Source of the DNA: Phreatobacter cathodiphilus
Lineage (GTDB): Bacteria; Pseudomonadota; Alphaproteobacteria; Rhizobiales; Phreatobacteraceae
NCBI RefSeq assembly: GCF_003008515.1
Contig: NZ_CP027668.1
Span: 1-64,000 of the forward strand
Reading direction: 5' to 3'
Length of the DNA: 64,000 nucleotides
The notes beneath the pieces were generated by a model. The model saw nothing but the letters and a program-made list of their open reading frames with translations. It was not told where the DNA came from and did not search any database. Below are positions 7,912-16,412 of this stretch, piece after piece. Position numbers and translations under genes: made by a program. Numbering within the stretch: the stretch's first letter is position 1; the number at the start of each line of letters is the position of its first letter.

Positions 7912-8577
7912 ATGGTGGCACATGGGCAGTTCTGCGCGGTCGCGCGCACGCAGGATCTTCTCGGCGGGCGCTGGACGCTTCTCGTCGTGCGCGAGCTTCT
8001 GTGCGGCGCGCGCCGCTTCAACGACGTCCGGCGCGGCATCCCGCGCATATCCCGGACCGTGCTGTCGGAGAGGCTGCAGGCGCTCGTCGAGGCGGGGGTG
8101 GCCCGGCGCCTGGAGGGCCATTCCGGTCCTGAATACGAGCTGACGGCGGCTGGCCGAGACCTCGTCGGCATCATCGCGGCCCTTGGCACCTGGGGCCAGC
8201 GCTGGCTGCCCCGCCCCGCCGACCGGGAGGTGATCGATCTCGACCCCCTGCTTCTCGACATGCAGCGCCGGGTGCGGCCCGCCGCGGCGCCGGCCGAACC
8301 CTTCGTCGTGCGGATCGCCCTGAAGGATCTGCCTGTCCGCTTCCTGCTGATGAAGGATGGCGACGTCGCCGCCTGCGGTCACAATCCCGGCTTTCCGGAA
8401 ATGCTGGAGGTGAGCGGGCCGCTCGGCGCGCTCGCCGGCTGGTGGCGCGGCGATCTCAGCTTCGCGGAGGCGCGGCGGCGTGGCCTCGCCCTGTCCGGAC
8501 CGCGCTCCATGACCGGTGCGTTCCCCCGCTGGTTCGATCGCTATCTTTTCGCCGACGTCGCGCCAGCCGCCTCCTGA
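7912..8577 (+). CDS. HxlR-family winged-helix regulator with C-terminal SCP2-like domain
   Basis: 221 residues. Residues 8-100 form the HxlR winged helix, with the signature ARTQDLLGGRWTLLVVRELLCGARRFNDVRRGIPRIS (two parts) and LSERLQALVEAGVARR. The remainder (about 135-215) resembles the SCP2-type sensor domain found in many 210-230 residue HxlR proteins. HxlR proteins usually act as dimeric repressors or activators responding to small electrophiles or metabolites. Start is the first ATG; no ribosome site is visible, so it may be leaderless or start elsewhere. A near-identical inverted repeat before this gene and before lysE suggests autoregulation plus control of the exporter. Confidence 0.87.
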   Translation: MVAHGQFCAVARTQDLLGGRWTLLVVRELLCGARRFNDVRRGIPRISRTVLSERLQALVEAGVARRLEGHSGPEYELTAAGRDLVGIIAALGTWGQRWLPRPADREVIDLDPLLLDMQRRVRPAAAPAEPFVVRIALKDLPVRFLLMKDGDVAACGHNPGFPEMLEVSGPLGALAGWWRGDLSFAEARRRGLALSGPRSMTGAFPRWFDRYLFADVAPAAS

Positions 8578-8580
8578 GGA

Positions 8581-8595
8581 GTCCGGAATTCGGAC
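8581..8595. promoter_or_regulatory. inverted repeat upstream of lysE, candidate operator copy 2
   Basis: GTCCGGAATTCGGAC (5-bp arms, 5-nt centre) starts 3 nt after the hxlR stop and 63 nt before the lysE ATG. Together with the 7863-7877 element it gives the consensus GTCCGGNNTNCGGAC. More GGACC/GGTCC half-sites follow up to about 8620. Confidence 0.55.
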
Positions 8596-8658
8596 CGGAC
8601 AGACCGTCGGCGCCGGTCCAACAAGGGACCTCCGATCCTCCGCATCAGGTGAGGTCCC

Positions 8659-9258
8659 ATGTCCACTGCAACCCTTCTCGCCATTCCCGCCGTTGCCTTC
8701 GTCACCTCGATCAGCCCCGGGCCCAGCAACATCATGCTGCTGGCGTCCGGCGCCAACTTCGGGTTCCGGCGAACGATCCCGCAAATTTTGGGTATCACCA
8801 TCGGCTTCAGCACCCTGCTGCTGGCCACCGGTCTCGGCCTCGGCGCAGTCTTGGCGGCTTATCCGCTCGTCGAGCGGGGGCTGAAATGGGCGGGAGCGGC
8901 CTACCTCGTCTATCTCGCCTGGCGCATCGCCCTGTCGCGCTCCATGGATGCCAGTGCCGGGGAGCAGGCAAGGCCACTCACCTTTACCGAGTCCGCGCTC
9001 TTTCAGTGGGTCAACCCGAAGGCCTGGGTCGTCGCGCTCACAGTCATGGCGGTCCATACGAGCCCGCATGCGCCGCTCGTCTCTGTCGGCCTCGTGGTGC
9101 TGGTCTTCGCGCTGGTGAACCTGCCGGCCGTATCGTGCTGGGCAGCCTTCGGCCTCACCCTGCGCAGCATCCTCGCCGATCCGGCCAGGCTGCGCCGGTT
9201 CAACATCGCCATGAGCCTCCTGCTGGTCGCCTCGCTCTGGCCGATGTTGGCAGGCTGA
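8659..9258 (+). CDS. LysE/RhtB-family amino-acid exporter
   Basis: 199 residues with six hydrophobic segments. The N-terminus reads AFVTSISPGPSNIMLLASGANFGFRR, the conserved LysE/RhtB first-helix motif (SPGPxxxxV/LxxxGxxxGxR), and residues 114-124 read FQWVNPKAWVV, matching the family's NPKA motif. Members export amino acids or related small molecules by proton exchange. GTGAGG about 8 nt before the ATG supports the start. It directly follows the HxlR gene and carries its own copy of the inverted repeat. It ends 7 nt from the convergent META gene. Confidence 0.9.
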   Translation: MSTATLLAIPAVAFVTSISPGPSNIMLLASGANFGFRRTIPQILGITIGFSTLLLATGLGLGAVLAAYPLVERGLKWAGAAYLVYLAWRIALSRSMDASAGEQARPLTFTESALFQWVNPKAWVVALTVMAVHTSPHAPLVSVGLVVLVFALVNLPAVSCWAAFGLTLRSILADPARLRRFNIAMSLLLVASLWPMLAG

Positions 9259-9265
9259 GCGGCCG

Positions 9266-9742
9266 TCAGAACGCCGGCTCGAAGGTCACCGTGCCGCGCA
9301 CGCCGGTGAAGGTCATGCCGCGCGTGCCGTGCGGCCGCCAGCGATTGGCGCCCTGGATCGCCCAGAAGATGGCGCGCTCCTGCCGGTCGATCTCGCCGCC
9401 GCACTTCTTCTCGATGAAGTTGAGCGGTCCGAAGCGGATGTCGCTCGGCCCGTTGCGGCGATAGTCGGCATTGACCGGATTGCAGCCGCCGAAGCCGGTC
9501 ATCCGCAGCCCGGGGGTGAAGGTGAAAGCGGGCCGGTCGGTCGCCACCGGACGCCGGCCGTTGACGGACACCACCGCCAGGCGCGTGCCGACGGGAAAGC
9601 GGTGGTAGAGCATGATCTCGGCGCGGGTCGGCTGGCGCGGGGCCTGCGGCTCCCGCCGGCGCTGCGCCTCCGCGCTGCTCGTCAGGGTCAGGGTGGCGAC
9701 CGCTGCCAGGGCCGCGGCTGTAACGGGGCGTGTCCGGGTCAT
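9266..9742 (-). CDS. secreted META-domain (HslJ-like) protein
   Basis: 158 residues with a signal peptide (TRPVTAAALAAVATLTLTSSAEAQ). The mature part matches the META/HslJ fold: VVSVNGRRPVATDRPAFTF, the characteristic GGCNPVNADY (GGCN motif), the FGPLNFIEKKC strand with its second Cys, and ERAIFWAI. META proteins are envelope proteins of poorly defined function, linked in E. coli to heat shock and novobiocin resistance. The ATG at 9742 gives a proper signal peptide; longer in-frame starts would add an unrelated Arg/Gly-rich stretch. It is convergent with lysE and follows the sigma-54 activator by 50 nt. Confidence 0.8.
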   Translation of the reverse strand: MTRTRPVTAAALAAVATLTLTSSAEAQRRREPQAPRQPTRAEIMLYHRFPVGTRLAVVSVNGRRPVATDRPAFTFTPGLRMTGFGGCNPVNADYRRNGPSDIRFGPLNFIEKKCGGEIDRQERAIFWAIQGANRWRPHGTRGMTFTGVRGTVTFEPAF

Positions 9743-9792
9743 GGCACCCGGTTTAGGCAGATGGGGCCCGCGGTTCAACCCTAACCGGCGGG

Positions 9793-11238
9793 TCAGCCCG
9801 CCTGAAGCAGGCCCTCGCGGGCCCAACTCTCGCGCTTGCGGTAGATGGTGGAGGGGCTGATCTCCAGGGCCGCCGCGGCCCGCGACAGATTGCCGTCGAA
9901 GGCCGCCAGCGCCTCCTCGATGATGCGCCGTTCCTGCACCCAGAACGGCTCCACCATCGGCGGGGATCCGGCGACGTGTGTGGGCCCGGCGACGGGGGCG
10001 GCCATCGGCTGGGAGCCGTGGGCGAGGGCAAGGGGCAGCATCGGCGCGGTGACGCGCTCGCCGTCGTGCATCACGACCAGCCGGCGGATGACGTTCTGCA
10101 GCTGCCGGACGTTGCCCGGCCAGGAATAGCGGGAGACGATGTCGGCCGCCGCCGCGTCGAAGCCGCGGAAGTGCCGGCCCTCTTCGGCGGAAAAGCGAGC
10201 GAGAAAGGCCTCTGCCAGGGCCAGCACGTCGTCGCCGCGCCGGCGCAGCGGCGGCAGGTGGATCGGCAGCACGCAGAGCCGGTAATAGAGGTCCTCGCGG
10301 AACCGCCCGGCGGCGACATCGGCGAGCGGGTCGCGATTCGTGGCGCAGACGAAGCGCACGTCCACCGCGCGCGTGCGCGTGTCGCCCACCCGCCGCATCT
10401 CCCCGGTCTGGATGAAGCGCAAGAGCTTCGTCTGCAGTGCGAGGTCCATCTCGCAGATCTCATCGAGGAAGAGCGTGCCGCCGTCGGCGAGCTCGGCCGC
10501 GCCGGCCCGGTCCTCCGTCGCCCCCGTGAAGGCGCCCTTCACGTGGCCGAAGATCTCGCTCTCCATCAGGTCCTTCGGGATGGCGCCGCAATTGAGGGCG
10601 ACGAAACGCGTCGCCGGCCGGCCGGAGAGCGTGTGGACGGCCTGGGCCGTCACTTCCTTGCCGGTTCCGCTCTCGCCGGTGACGAAGACCGGGGCGCGGG
10701 ACGGGCCGATGCGGCGGATCTGCTCGTAGATCTCGGTCATCGCCGGGGATGTGCCGATGAACCCCTGAAAATCGGCGCTGTCCCGGCGGCCGGGGGCGGC
10801 GGGGCGGGCGGCCGGGCGGTCGGCCTCCATCAGCTTGCCGACGCGGCGGAGGAGATCGGTGGCCGACAGCGGCTTGCCGGCGACGTCGCTCGCCCCGGCG
10901 CGCATGGCCTCGACCGCCGAGCCGAGCGAGACGCGGGCGCTGGTGGCGAGGATCGGGCCCTCGTAACCGGCGAAGCGCAGGGATTCGATGGTCTCGGCTC
11001 CCGCGGCCGCTCCGCCGTCGAGGCAGGCGACGATGAGGTCGGGGTCACGCCTGTCGAGGATCTCGAGCCCGTCCTCGACGGAGGCGGCCTCGCGGCAATC
11101 GGCCTCGGTCGACAGCGCCTGCACGGCGAGGCGCCGGAAGGCCGGATCGGCATCGATGATCAGGACGAGACGCCGGACACGCCGGGACACGGGCTCTTCT
11201 GGGCCCTCGAAAGGCATCATGGCCGGGCGACCCCTCAC
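9793..11238 (-). CDS. sigma-54-dependent NtrC-family activator with degenerate receiver domain
   Basis: 481 residues: receiver-like domain (about 22-138), AAA+ sigma-54 interaction domain (about 160-395) and a Fis-type helix-turn-helix (about 438-475, AFDGNLSRAAAALEISPSTIYRKRE). The AAA+ part is intact: Walker A GESGTGKE (188-195), the sigma-54-contacting GAFTGA loop (235-240) and Walker B GGTLFLDE (253-260). In the receiver, a gapless alignment to NtrC-type receivers puts Cys72 (DLIVACLDGG) where the phosphoacceptor Asp should be, and the acidic pair reads IIDADP, while the Thr (ATSAR) and Lys122 (GKPL) remain. It may therefore not be controlled by Asp phosphorylation. No cognate kinase is adjacent. 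Alternative ATGs are at 11220 and 11217. Confidence 0.88.
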   Translation of the reverse strand: MRGRPAMMPFEGPEEPVSRRVRRLVLIIDADPAFRRLAVQALSTEADCREAASVEDGLEILDRRDPDLIVACLDGGAAAGAETIESLRFAGYEGPILATSARVSLGSAVEAMRAGASDVAGKPLSATDLLRRVGKLMEADRPAARPAAPGRRDSADFQGFIGTSPAMTEIYEQIRRIGPSRAPVFVTGESGTGKEVTAQAVHTLSGRPATRFVALNCGAIPKDLMESEIFGHVKGAFTGATEDRAGAAELADGGTLFLDEICEMDLALQTKLLRFIQTGEMRRVGDTRTRAVDVRFVCATNRDPLADVAAGRFREDLYYRLCVLPIHLPPLRRRGDDVLALAEAFLARFSAEEGRHFRGFDAAAADIVSRYSWPGNVRQLQNVIRRLVVMHDGERVTAPMLPLALAHGSQPMAAPVAGPTHVAGSPPMVEPFWVQERRIIEEALAAFDGNLSRAAAALEISPSTIYRKRESWAREGLLQAG

Positions 11239-11334
11239 GCGGACCGAACTGCAACGGCCTCACTCTCCACGATCAGGGTAAACGGCGCGTTTCCACTCCC
11301 TTTCCAAATCGGCCGGCCGGCGTCCCGAAACGAA

Positions 11335-11358
11335 ACGGGCCCGCGTAAGCGGGCCCGT
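11335..11358 (-). terminator. hairpin terminator after LTXXQ protein gene
   Basis: A perfect 10-bp inverted repeat (arm ACGGGCCCGC, loop GTAA) lies 33 nt beyond the stop of the minus-strand LTXXQ gene. Reading minus, it is followed by TTTCGTTTCG. It probably ends transcription before the sigma-54 activator gene. Confidence 0.65.
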
Positions 11359-11390
11359 CGAAACGCTGTGGAAAGGCTGTCGGCGCGCCG

Positions 11391-12011
11391 TCAGAGACGG
11401 CCGCCCTCGCCGCCGGGTCCGCCACGGCCGGGGCCGCCGCGATGGCCTTCCCAATGGCCACCCCAGCCACCGCCCATGCGGCCATGGCCGCCTCCGCCCA
11501 TCATCATGCGGCCGCCACGCTGCATCATGCGGTCGACGCGGCGCTTCTGCGCCTCGTCGAGCGAGGCGTAGAGCGGCGCCGCGGCATCGGCGAGCTTCTT
11601 CATGGTGGCGGCGTTCTCGCCCATCCGGTCGGCCATGGTGCGCAGGCGCTGCACCGGGTCGGGGCGCGCCGCGTCACGGTTCTCGCGCATCTCCCGCCAG
11701 CGCTGCATCCGCTCGGTCATGCGCTGGTTGCGCTGGGTCGCGGCCTCGCGCAACGCCGTCTCCAGCGCCGGCCAGTGACGCTCCTGCTCGGGGGTGAGCC
11801 GCAGCATGGCCTTCAGGCCGGCAATGCGCGCATCCGTCATGGCGGCGCGATCCTCGGGGCTCATCCGCATCCACCCGGGGCCGCGGCCCTCGCCACGGGG
11901 GCCGGACTCGGCATTGGGGCCGCGCGGACCGCCGGGAGCAGGCTGGGCGATGGCGGCCGCGCCGAGCGCCAGGGTGGCGGCTACGCCGGCGGCGATGATC
12001 ATGGTCTTCAT
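11391..12011 (-). CDS. Spy/CpxP-like LTXXQ-motif periplasmic protein
   Basis: 206 residues with a signal peptide (MKTMIIAAGVAATLALGAAAIAQ). The mature protein is helical and charged, with one clear LTXXQ motif (LRLTPEQERHWPALETAL) as in Spy/CpxP-type periplasmic chaperones, and a Gly/His/Met-rich tail (RMMQRGGRMMMGGGGHGRMGG) that could bind metal. CpxP/Spy proteins are induced by envelope stress and act as chaperones or stress sensors. The partner two-component system is not adjacent. The gene is preceded by a ribosome site (AGGAGAC) and followed by a strong hairpin, so it is probably monocistronic. Confidence 0.8.
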   Translation of the reverse strand: MKTMIIAAGVAATLALGAAAIAQPAPGGPRGPNAESGPRGEGRGPGWMRMSPEDRAAMTDARIAGLKAMLRLTPEQERHWPALETALREAATQRNQRMTERMQRWREMRENRDAARPDPVQRLRTMADRMGENAATMKKLADAAAPLYASLDEAQKRRVDRMMQRGGRMMMGGGGHGRMGGGWGGHWEGHRGGPGRGGPGGEGGRL

Positions 12012-12088
12012 GGGAGAGTCTCCTCTGGGGTTCGCCCTGATGAGGAGAATCTACGCCACCGGACCCGGCGGACCGAGTTAAACTTCGT

Positions 12089-12931
12089 TCATGTGGCCGG
12101 AGGCTTGGGCCCCGCCGCCTTTCCGAACTGGGCGAAGAGCGTTTCGAGCTGCGCCAGCTGCTGGTCCTGCACCTCGCGTCCGGCCTCGAACATCCGGCCC
12201 ATGGTCGCCGTCCAGGTGTCGGCCGCCTGCTGGCCGAGCGTGCGCGGGCCGCTGGTCTCGGTCTCGGCCGTCTGCGGCTTCATCGCCGCCGCCAGCAGGG
12301 GGTTCGCCGCCTGCATCTGCCGGGCGATCTCCATCATCTGCTCCAGCCCGGGCATGGCCGGCATCTGGCCCGGCTTCTGCGCTGCGGACTGGCCGAAGAA
12401 ATTGCCGAACATACCCATCATTCCCGCCATCGGATCGGCCGCGGCGGTCGCCTGCGGCGGCATCATCCGGGCGATCATGGCGGTGAACATGTCGCCGAGC
12501 GGGTTCTGCCCGCTCATCGCGCCCTTCATCAGCCCGCCCATCAGGAGCGAGGCCATCATTGGCATCACCTGCCGCATCGCCTCCTGCTGCATGCCGGTCG
12601 CCAGGGCCGTCTGCTGGGCGATGGCCTGGGTGAGCTCGGGCGTGCCGAAGATGCGGGCCAGCGCCTGCTGGCCGGCCGCCATCATGGCCTGACCCGCCTG
12701 CATCGGCTGCTCGAACATCTGGGCGTAGTTGTTGCCCGAGGCGAACAGGCCGAAGAGATTGGCCATGTCGGCGGGCGACTGGGTCGCCTTGTTCAGACCG
12801 AGCGAGAAGGCCGGCAGCAGCGCGTCCATCGCCGCCTTCACCTGCTGCGGCGCCATGCCGAACTGCCCGGCGAACTGGTCGAAGCCCTGTTTCGCCTGCG
12901 CCTGGGCGAGAATGTCGGCGAGGTTGAACAT
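12089..12931 (-). CDS. DUF937-type Met/Gln-rich protein
   Basis: 280 residues without a signal peptide. It begins MFNLADILAQAQAKQGFDQFAGQFGMAPQQV and continues with KAAMDALLPAFSLGLNK, the opening pattern of DUF937/YidB-like proteins. The rest is unusually rich in Met, Gln and Ala (PMMASLLMGGLMKGAMSG, MAGMMGMFGNFFGQ) and probably forms amphipathic helices. Function is unknown. The ATG at 12931 has GGAGGAG about 6 nt upstream and is preferred over a longer in-frame start. The gene follows the MATE gene on the same strand at 63 nt. Confidence 0.75.
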   Translation of the reverse strand: MFNLADILAQAQAKQGFDQFAGQFGMAPQQVKAAMDALLPAFSLGLNKATQSPADMANLFGLFASGNNYAQMFEQPMQAGQAMMAAGQQALARIFGTPELTQAIAQQTALATGMQQEAMRQVMPMMASLLMGGLMKGAMSGQNPLGDMFTAMIARMMPPQATAAADPMAGMMGMFGNFFGQSAAQKPGQMPAMPGLEQMMEIARQMQAANPLLAAAMKPQTAETETSGPRTLGQQAADTWTATMGRMFEAGREVQDQQLAQLETLFAQFGKAAGPKPPAT

Positions 12932-12994
12932 GACGGCTCCTCCGGGGGCGAATCCCGCCCCGCGACGGCATCTAACCACGCCCTCCCGCCATCG

Positions 12995-14437
12995 TCACGT
13001 TCCCGCGGTCGCCCCCTTGCCGGAGGTGAAGGGCGACAGGCCGCTCGGCGGTCCGGCCGGAGCGGGCGGATCGGTCGGCGGGCGGGTCGCCATCCGGTCG
13101 ATGACCCGGAAGCAGATGACCATGGACAGGATGCCGAAGAGGATGCCGCCGGCCGCCTGGCCGGCGATGATGCCCTGAGCCCCGTAGTCCGGCCCGGCGA
13201 TCCAGGCGCCAGCCATGGCGAAGGGAACGGTGCCGACCGTGGCGCGGGCCCAGTTGAGCGCCGTCGAATAGGTCGGGAAGCCGAGATTGTTGAAGGCGGC
13301 ATTGCCGACGAACACGGCCCCGTTGAAGGCCCAGCCGAGCGAGGCGTAGATGCAGAAGAAGGCGATGACGGCCGCCGCCGTGCCCGTGGCGTCGAAGAGC
13401 CTCACCACCTGGGGCGACAGCACCAGCAGCACCAGCCAGACGGCCACGCCGTAGAGGCTGAGGAAGACGAGCGCATCGACCAGGGTCTGCCGGACGCGGG
13501 CGAACTGCCGCGCCCCGACGTTCTGCCCCATGATCGGTCCGACCGACCCGGACAGCGCGAAAAAGGCGCCGAAGGCGACCGGCACCAGGCGGCCGAGCAC
13601 CGCCCAGCCGGCGACCGCCCCGTCGCCGTAGCGGGCGATCATGGCGGTGACGATGCCGTTGCCGACGGGCGTCGCGATGTTGGTCAGCACGGCGGGAACG
13701 GCGATGGCGGCGATCGGCCGGATGTCGCCGAGGACGTCGGAGAGGACGGGACGGGCGGTCAGCCGGTGCACCAGCGTCACGCCGCGCAGCCCCATATAGG
13801 CCATCGCGCAGCGGGAGATGATGGAGGTGACGGCGGCACCGTCCACCCCGAGGCCGAAGCCGAAGATGAACAGCGGGTCGAGGATCGCGGTCACGACGCC
13901 GCCGGTGAGCGTCACCCACATGGCGCGCTTGGCATCGCCGACCGCCCGGAGGATGGCCGAATACATCATGCCGAGGCCGAGGAAGGCGCTCGCCGGCACC
14001 ACCATCCAGAGGAAGCGGTCGGCGATGGCGAGGGTGCGGCCGCTGGCCCCCAGCGAGGCGAGGAAGAAGGTGGAGGCCGGCAGCATGGTGGCCGAGAGTA
14101 CCGCCATCGCCACCGCCATGCCGATCAGGCTGGACGTGGCGAGCCGGCGCGCCTTGTCGCGGTCGCCCGCCCCCAGCGCCCGCGACACCAGCGCCGTGCC
14201 GGCGATCGACAGGCCGATGGCGAAGGAGGTGAGGAAGAAGAGCACCGTGCCGGCATAGCCGATGGCGGCGGCCAGCTCCTGCTCGCCGAGCTGGGCGATG
14301 TAGAACAGGTTGAGGAGGTCGACCACGAACACCGCCATGAGACCGACTGACCCGGTGAGGGTCATGACGATCACGTGGCGCATGGTGGAGCCCTGCGTGA
14401 ACTTGCCCGGCGCGCGGGCCGGGGCGGCGGCTGTCAT
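12995..14437 (-). CDS. MATE-family multidrug efflux transporter
   Basis: 480 residues with twelve hydrophobic segments in two similar halves. Family features include LVSRALGAGDRDKARRLA in the first half and GPIMGQNVGARQFARVRQ in the second, the conserved inter-helix loops of MATE exporters. It would use a Na+ or H+ gradient to expel cationic drugs or metabolites across the inner membrane. The ATG overlaps the stop of the KefB/C gene as ATGA (14434-14437), so translation is probably coupled to that gene. Substrates cannot be predicted. Confidence 0.9.
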   Translation of the reverse strand: MTAAAPARAPGKFTQGSTMRHVIVMTLTGSVGLMAVFVVDLLNLFYIAQLGEQELAAAIGYAGTVLFFLTSFAIGLSIAGTALVSRALGAGDRDKARRLATSSLIGMAVAMAVLSATMLPASTFFLASLGASGRTLAIADRFLWMVVPASAFLGLGMMYSAILRAVGDAKRAMWVTLTGGVVTAILDPLFIFGFGLGVDGAAVTSIISRCAMAYMGLRGVTLVHRLTARPVLSDVLGDIRPIAAIAVPAVLTNIATPVGNGIVTAMIARYGDGAVAGWAVLGRLVPVAFGAFFALSGSVGPIMGQNVGARQFARVRQTLVDALVFLSLYGVAVWLVLLVLSPQVVRLFDATGTAAAVIAFFCIYASLGWAFNGAVFVGNAAFNNLGFPTYSTALNWARATVGTVPFAMAGAWIAGPDYGAQGIIAGQAAGGILFGILSMVICFRVIDRMATRPPTDPPAPAGPPSGLSPFTSGKGATAGT

Positions 14438-16281
14438 CCCGAAAACCTCGTCTCGTCCGCCAGGACGTCCTCGGCCTCTGGATTGAGGGCCTTCGCCTTG
14501 CGCGCCGGTTCCGTCAGCGGTGCCGGCGTGACGCGCTGCTGGTGCATCAGGTGGACGCCCGCCTGGATGCCTTCGTGCATCTGCAGTTCGAGGCGCGCGG
14601 CGTCGCGCTTGCGCAGGTCACTGACTGTCTGGCGGGCGATCTCACGCTCGATACCAAGCGCCACCAGCGCCTCGCGTCCGAAGACGAGGGCACTCTCCAG
14701 CACCTCGCGGATCTCGTAGTCCACACCCTCTTCGCGGAGCTTGATCGTGTGCTCCCGGTCGAAGGAGCGGACATAGAGCTTGGCGAGCGGGAATTCCGCC
14801 TTGATCAGTTCGACGATCTTGTCGGCGACGTCCCGCTTGTCGACGCAGACGCAGATGAGACGGGCCGTGCCCGCGCCCGCCGCGCGCAGCACGTCGAGCC
14901 GGGTGCCGTCGCCGTAGTAGATGCGAAACCCGAAGGTGCCGGCGGCCTGGATCATCTCCACGTCGTTGTCGATGATCGTCACCTCCGCCCGCTCGGCCAG
15001 CAGCGCCTGGGACACCACTTGGCCGAAGCGGCCGAAGCCGATCATCAGCACCTCGCCGGTGAGGCCGTCCGCGACCTCCACCCCGTCGAGCGACTGCGCC
15101 GACGGCGCGGCGACGAGAAAGCGCAGGCCCATCAGCGCCAGCGGCGTCAGCACCATGGAGATGATGACGATGGCGGTGAGGGTGGCATTGGCCTGGCCGT
15201 CGATGAGGCCCGTGCTGGTGGCCGCAGCATAGAGGACGAAGGCGAACTCGCCGCCCTGCGCCATCATCAGCGTGCGCTCCATGGCTTCGCCGTGGCCGGA
15301 GCGGGTCAGCCGGGCAACGGCATAGATGCCGACGCCCTTGGCGACCATGTAGGCGGCCACATAGACCGTGACGAGCCGCCAGTTGGCGACGACCACCGAG
15401 AGGTCGAGCGACATGCCGACCGCCATGAAGAACAGGCCGAGGAGAATGCCGCGGAACGGCTCGACGTCGGCCTCGAGCTGGTGGCGGAAGGTCGATTCGG
15501 AGAGCAGCACACCGGCGAGGAAGGCGCCCATCGCCATCGAGAGCCCGCCAAGTTGCAGGGCGAGGGCCGATCCCAGCACCACGAGGAGCGCCGCCGCCGT
15601 CATCACCTCGCGGGCGCCGTAAGCGGCGAGGAAACGGAACAGCGGATTGAGCAGGAAACGACCGCCGACGATGAGCGCGGCGACCGAGCCGATGCCGATC
15701 GCCACCGCCGTCAGGCGCGAGACGAGATTGCCGTCCTGCGCCCCCGTCACCGCGGGCGCGAGGAAGGCGACCAGCGCCAGCAGGGGCACGATGGCGAGAT
15801 CCTCGAGCAGCAGGATGGAGACCATCTTCTGCCCGTGCGGCGTGTTGAGCTCGCCGCGCTCCTCCAGGGTCTGCATGACGATGGCGGTGGAGGTGAGGAC
15901 GAAACCCGCGGCCGCGACGAAGGCCACGGCCGGCGGGAAGCCGCCGGCGAGGCCCATCAGCGTGAGGAGACCGGTGCAGACCCCGACCTGCAGCAGGCCG
16001 AGGCCGAAGATCTGCCTGCGCAGGCTCCACAGCCGCGCTGGCCGCATCTCCAGCCCGATGATGAAGAGGAACATGACCACGCCGAGTTCGGCGATGTGCA
16101 GGATCGCCGCGGGATCCGAGATCAGCCGCAGGCCGAAGGGACCGATGGCGAGGCCCGCCGCAAGGTAGCCGAGGATCGAGCCGAGCCGCGCCTTGCGGAA
16201 CAGCGGCACGGCCACGCAGGCCGCCGCCAGCAGGGTGACGGCCGGGATCACGAAGGCTGTGGGGGAATGGGCGTCGGCCAT
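14434..16281 (-). CDS. KefB/KefC-type CPA2 potassium/proton antiporter with RCK domain
   Basis: 615 residues. About twelve membrane helices (residues 5-390) carry the CPA2 features GSILGYLAAGLAIGP, FLFIIGLEM and LLLEDLAIVPLLAL. The cytoplasmic TrkA-N/RCK domain begins at GEVLMIGFGRFGQVVSQAL with a GxGxxG nucleotide site and continues to GIEREIARQTV. KefB/C systems release K+ in exchange for H+ during electrophile stress and are gated by glutathione adducts. No KefF/KefG ancillary gene is present. The ATG at 16281 gives a normal first helix; an upstream in-frame start adds 11 residues. The stop overlaps the MATE start. Confidence 0.9.
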   Translation of the reverse strand: MADAHSPTAFVIPAVTLLAAACVAVPLFRKARLGSILGYLAAGLAIGPFGLRLISDPAAILHIAELGVVMFLFIIGLEMRPARLWSLRRQIFGLGLLQVGVCTGLLTLMGLAGGFPPAVAFVAAAGFVLTSTAIVMQTLEERGELNTPHGQKMVSILLLEDLAIVPLLALVAFLAPAVTGAQDGNLVSRLTAVAIGIGSVAALIVGGRFLLNPLFRFLAAYGAREVMTAAALLVVLGSALALQLGGLSMAMGAFLAGVLLSESTFRHQLEADVEPFRGILLGLFFMAVGMSLDLSVVVANWRLVTVYVAAYMVAKGVGIYAVARLTRSGHGEAMERTLMMAQGGEFAFVLYAAATSTGLIDGQANATLTAIVIISMVLTPLALMGLRFLVAAPSAQSLDGVEVADGLTGEVLMIGFGRFGQVVSQALLAERAEVTIIDNDVEMIQAAGTFGFRIYYGDGTRLDVLRAAGAGTARLICVCVDKRDVADKIVELIKAEFPLAKLYVRSFDREHTIKLREEGVDYEIREVLESALVFGREALVALGIEREIARQTVSDLRKRDAARLELQMHEGIQAGVHLMHQQRVTPAPLTEPARKAKALNPEAEDVLADETRFSG

Positions 16282-16412
16282 GAACTCGCGGGGGTTTCGG
16301 GCAATCGACCCCAATCTAGGGGCAACACGGGCTTATCGCACCCATGTGTTTTCACGCATGACGCGACGGTATCGCCACAACCGTGGGGTTGGTGTGGATC
16401 GGCAGCCCCGTC

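Noticed and set aside
12995-16281. MATE-KefB/C pair as a specific toxin-export system
   Set aside because: The ATGA overlap shows co-expression only. Both families are broad and nothing else in the neighbourhood points to a shared substrate.
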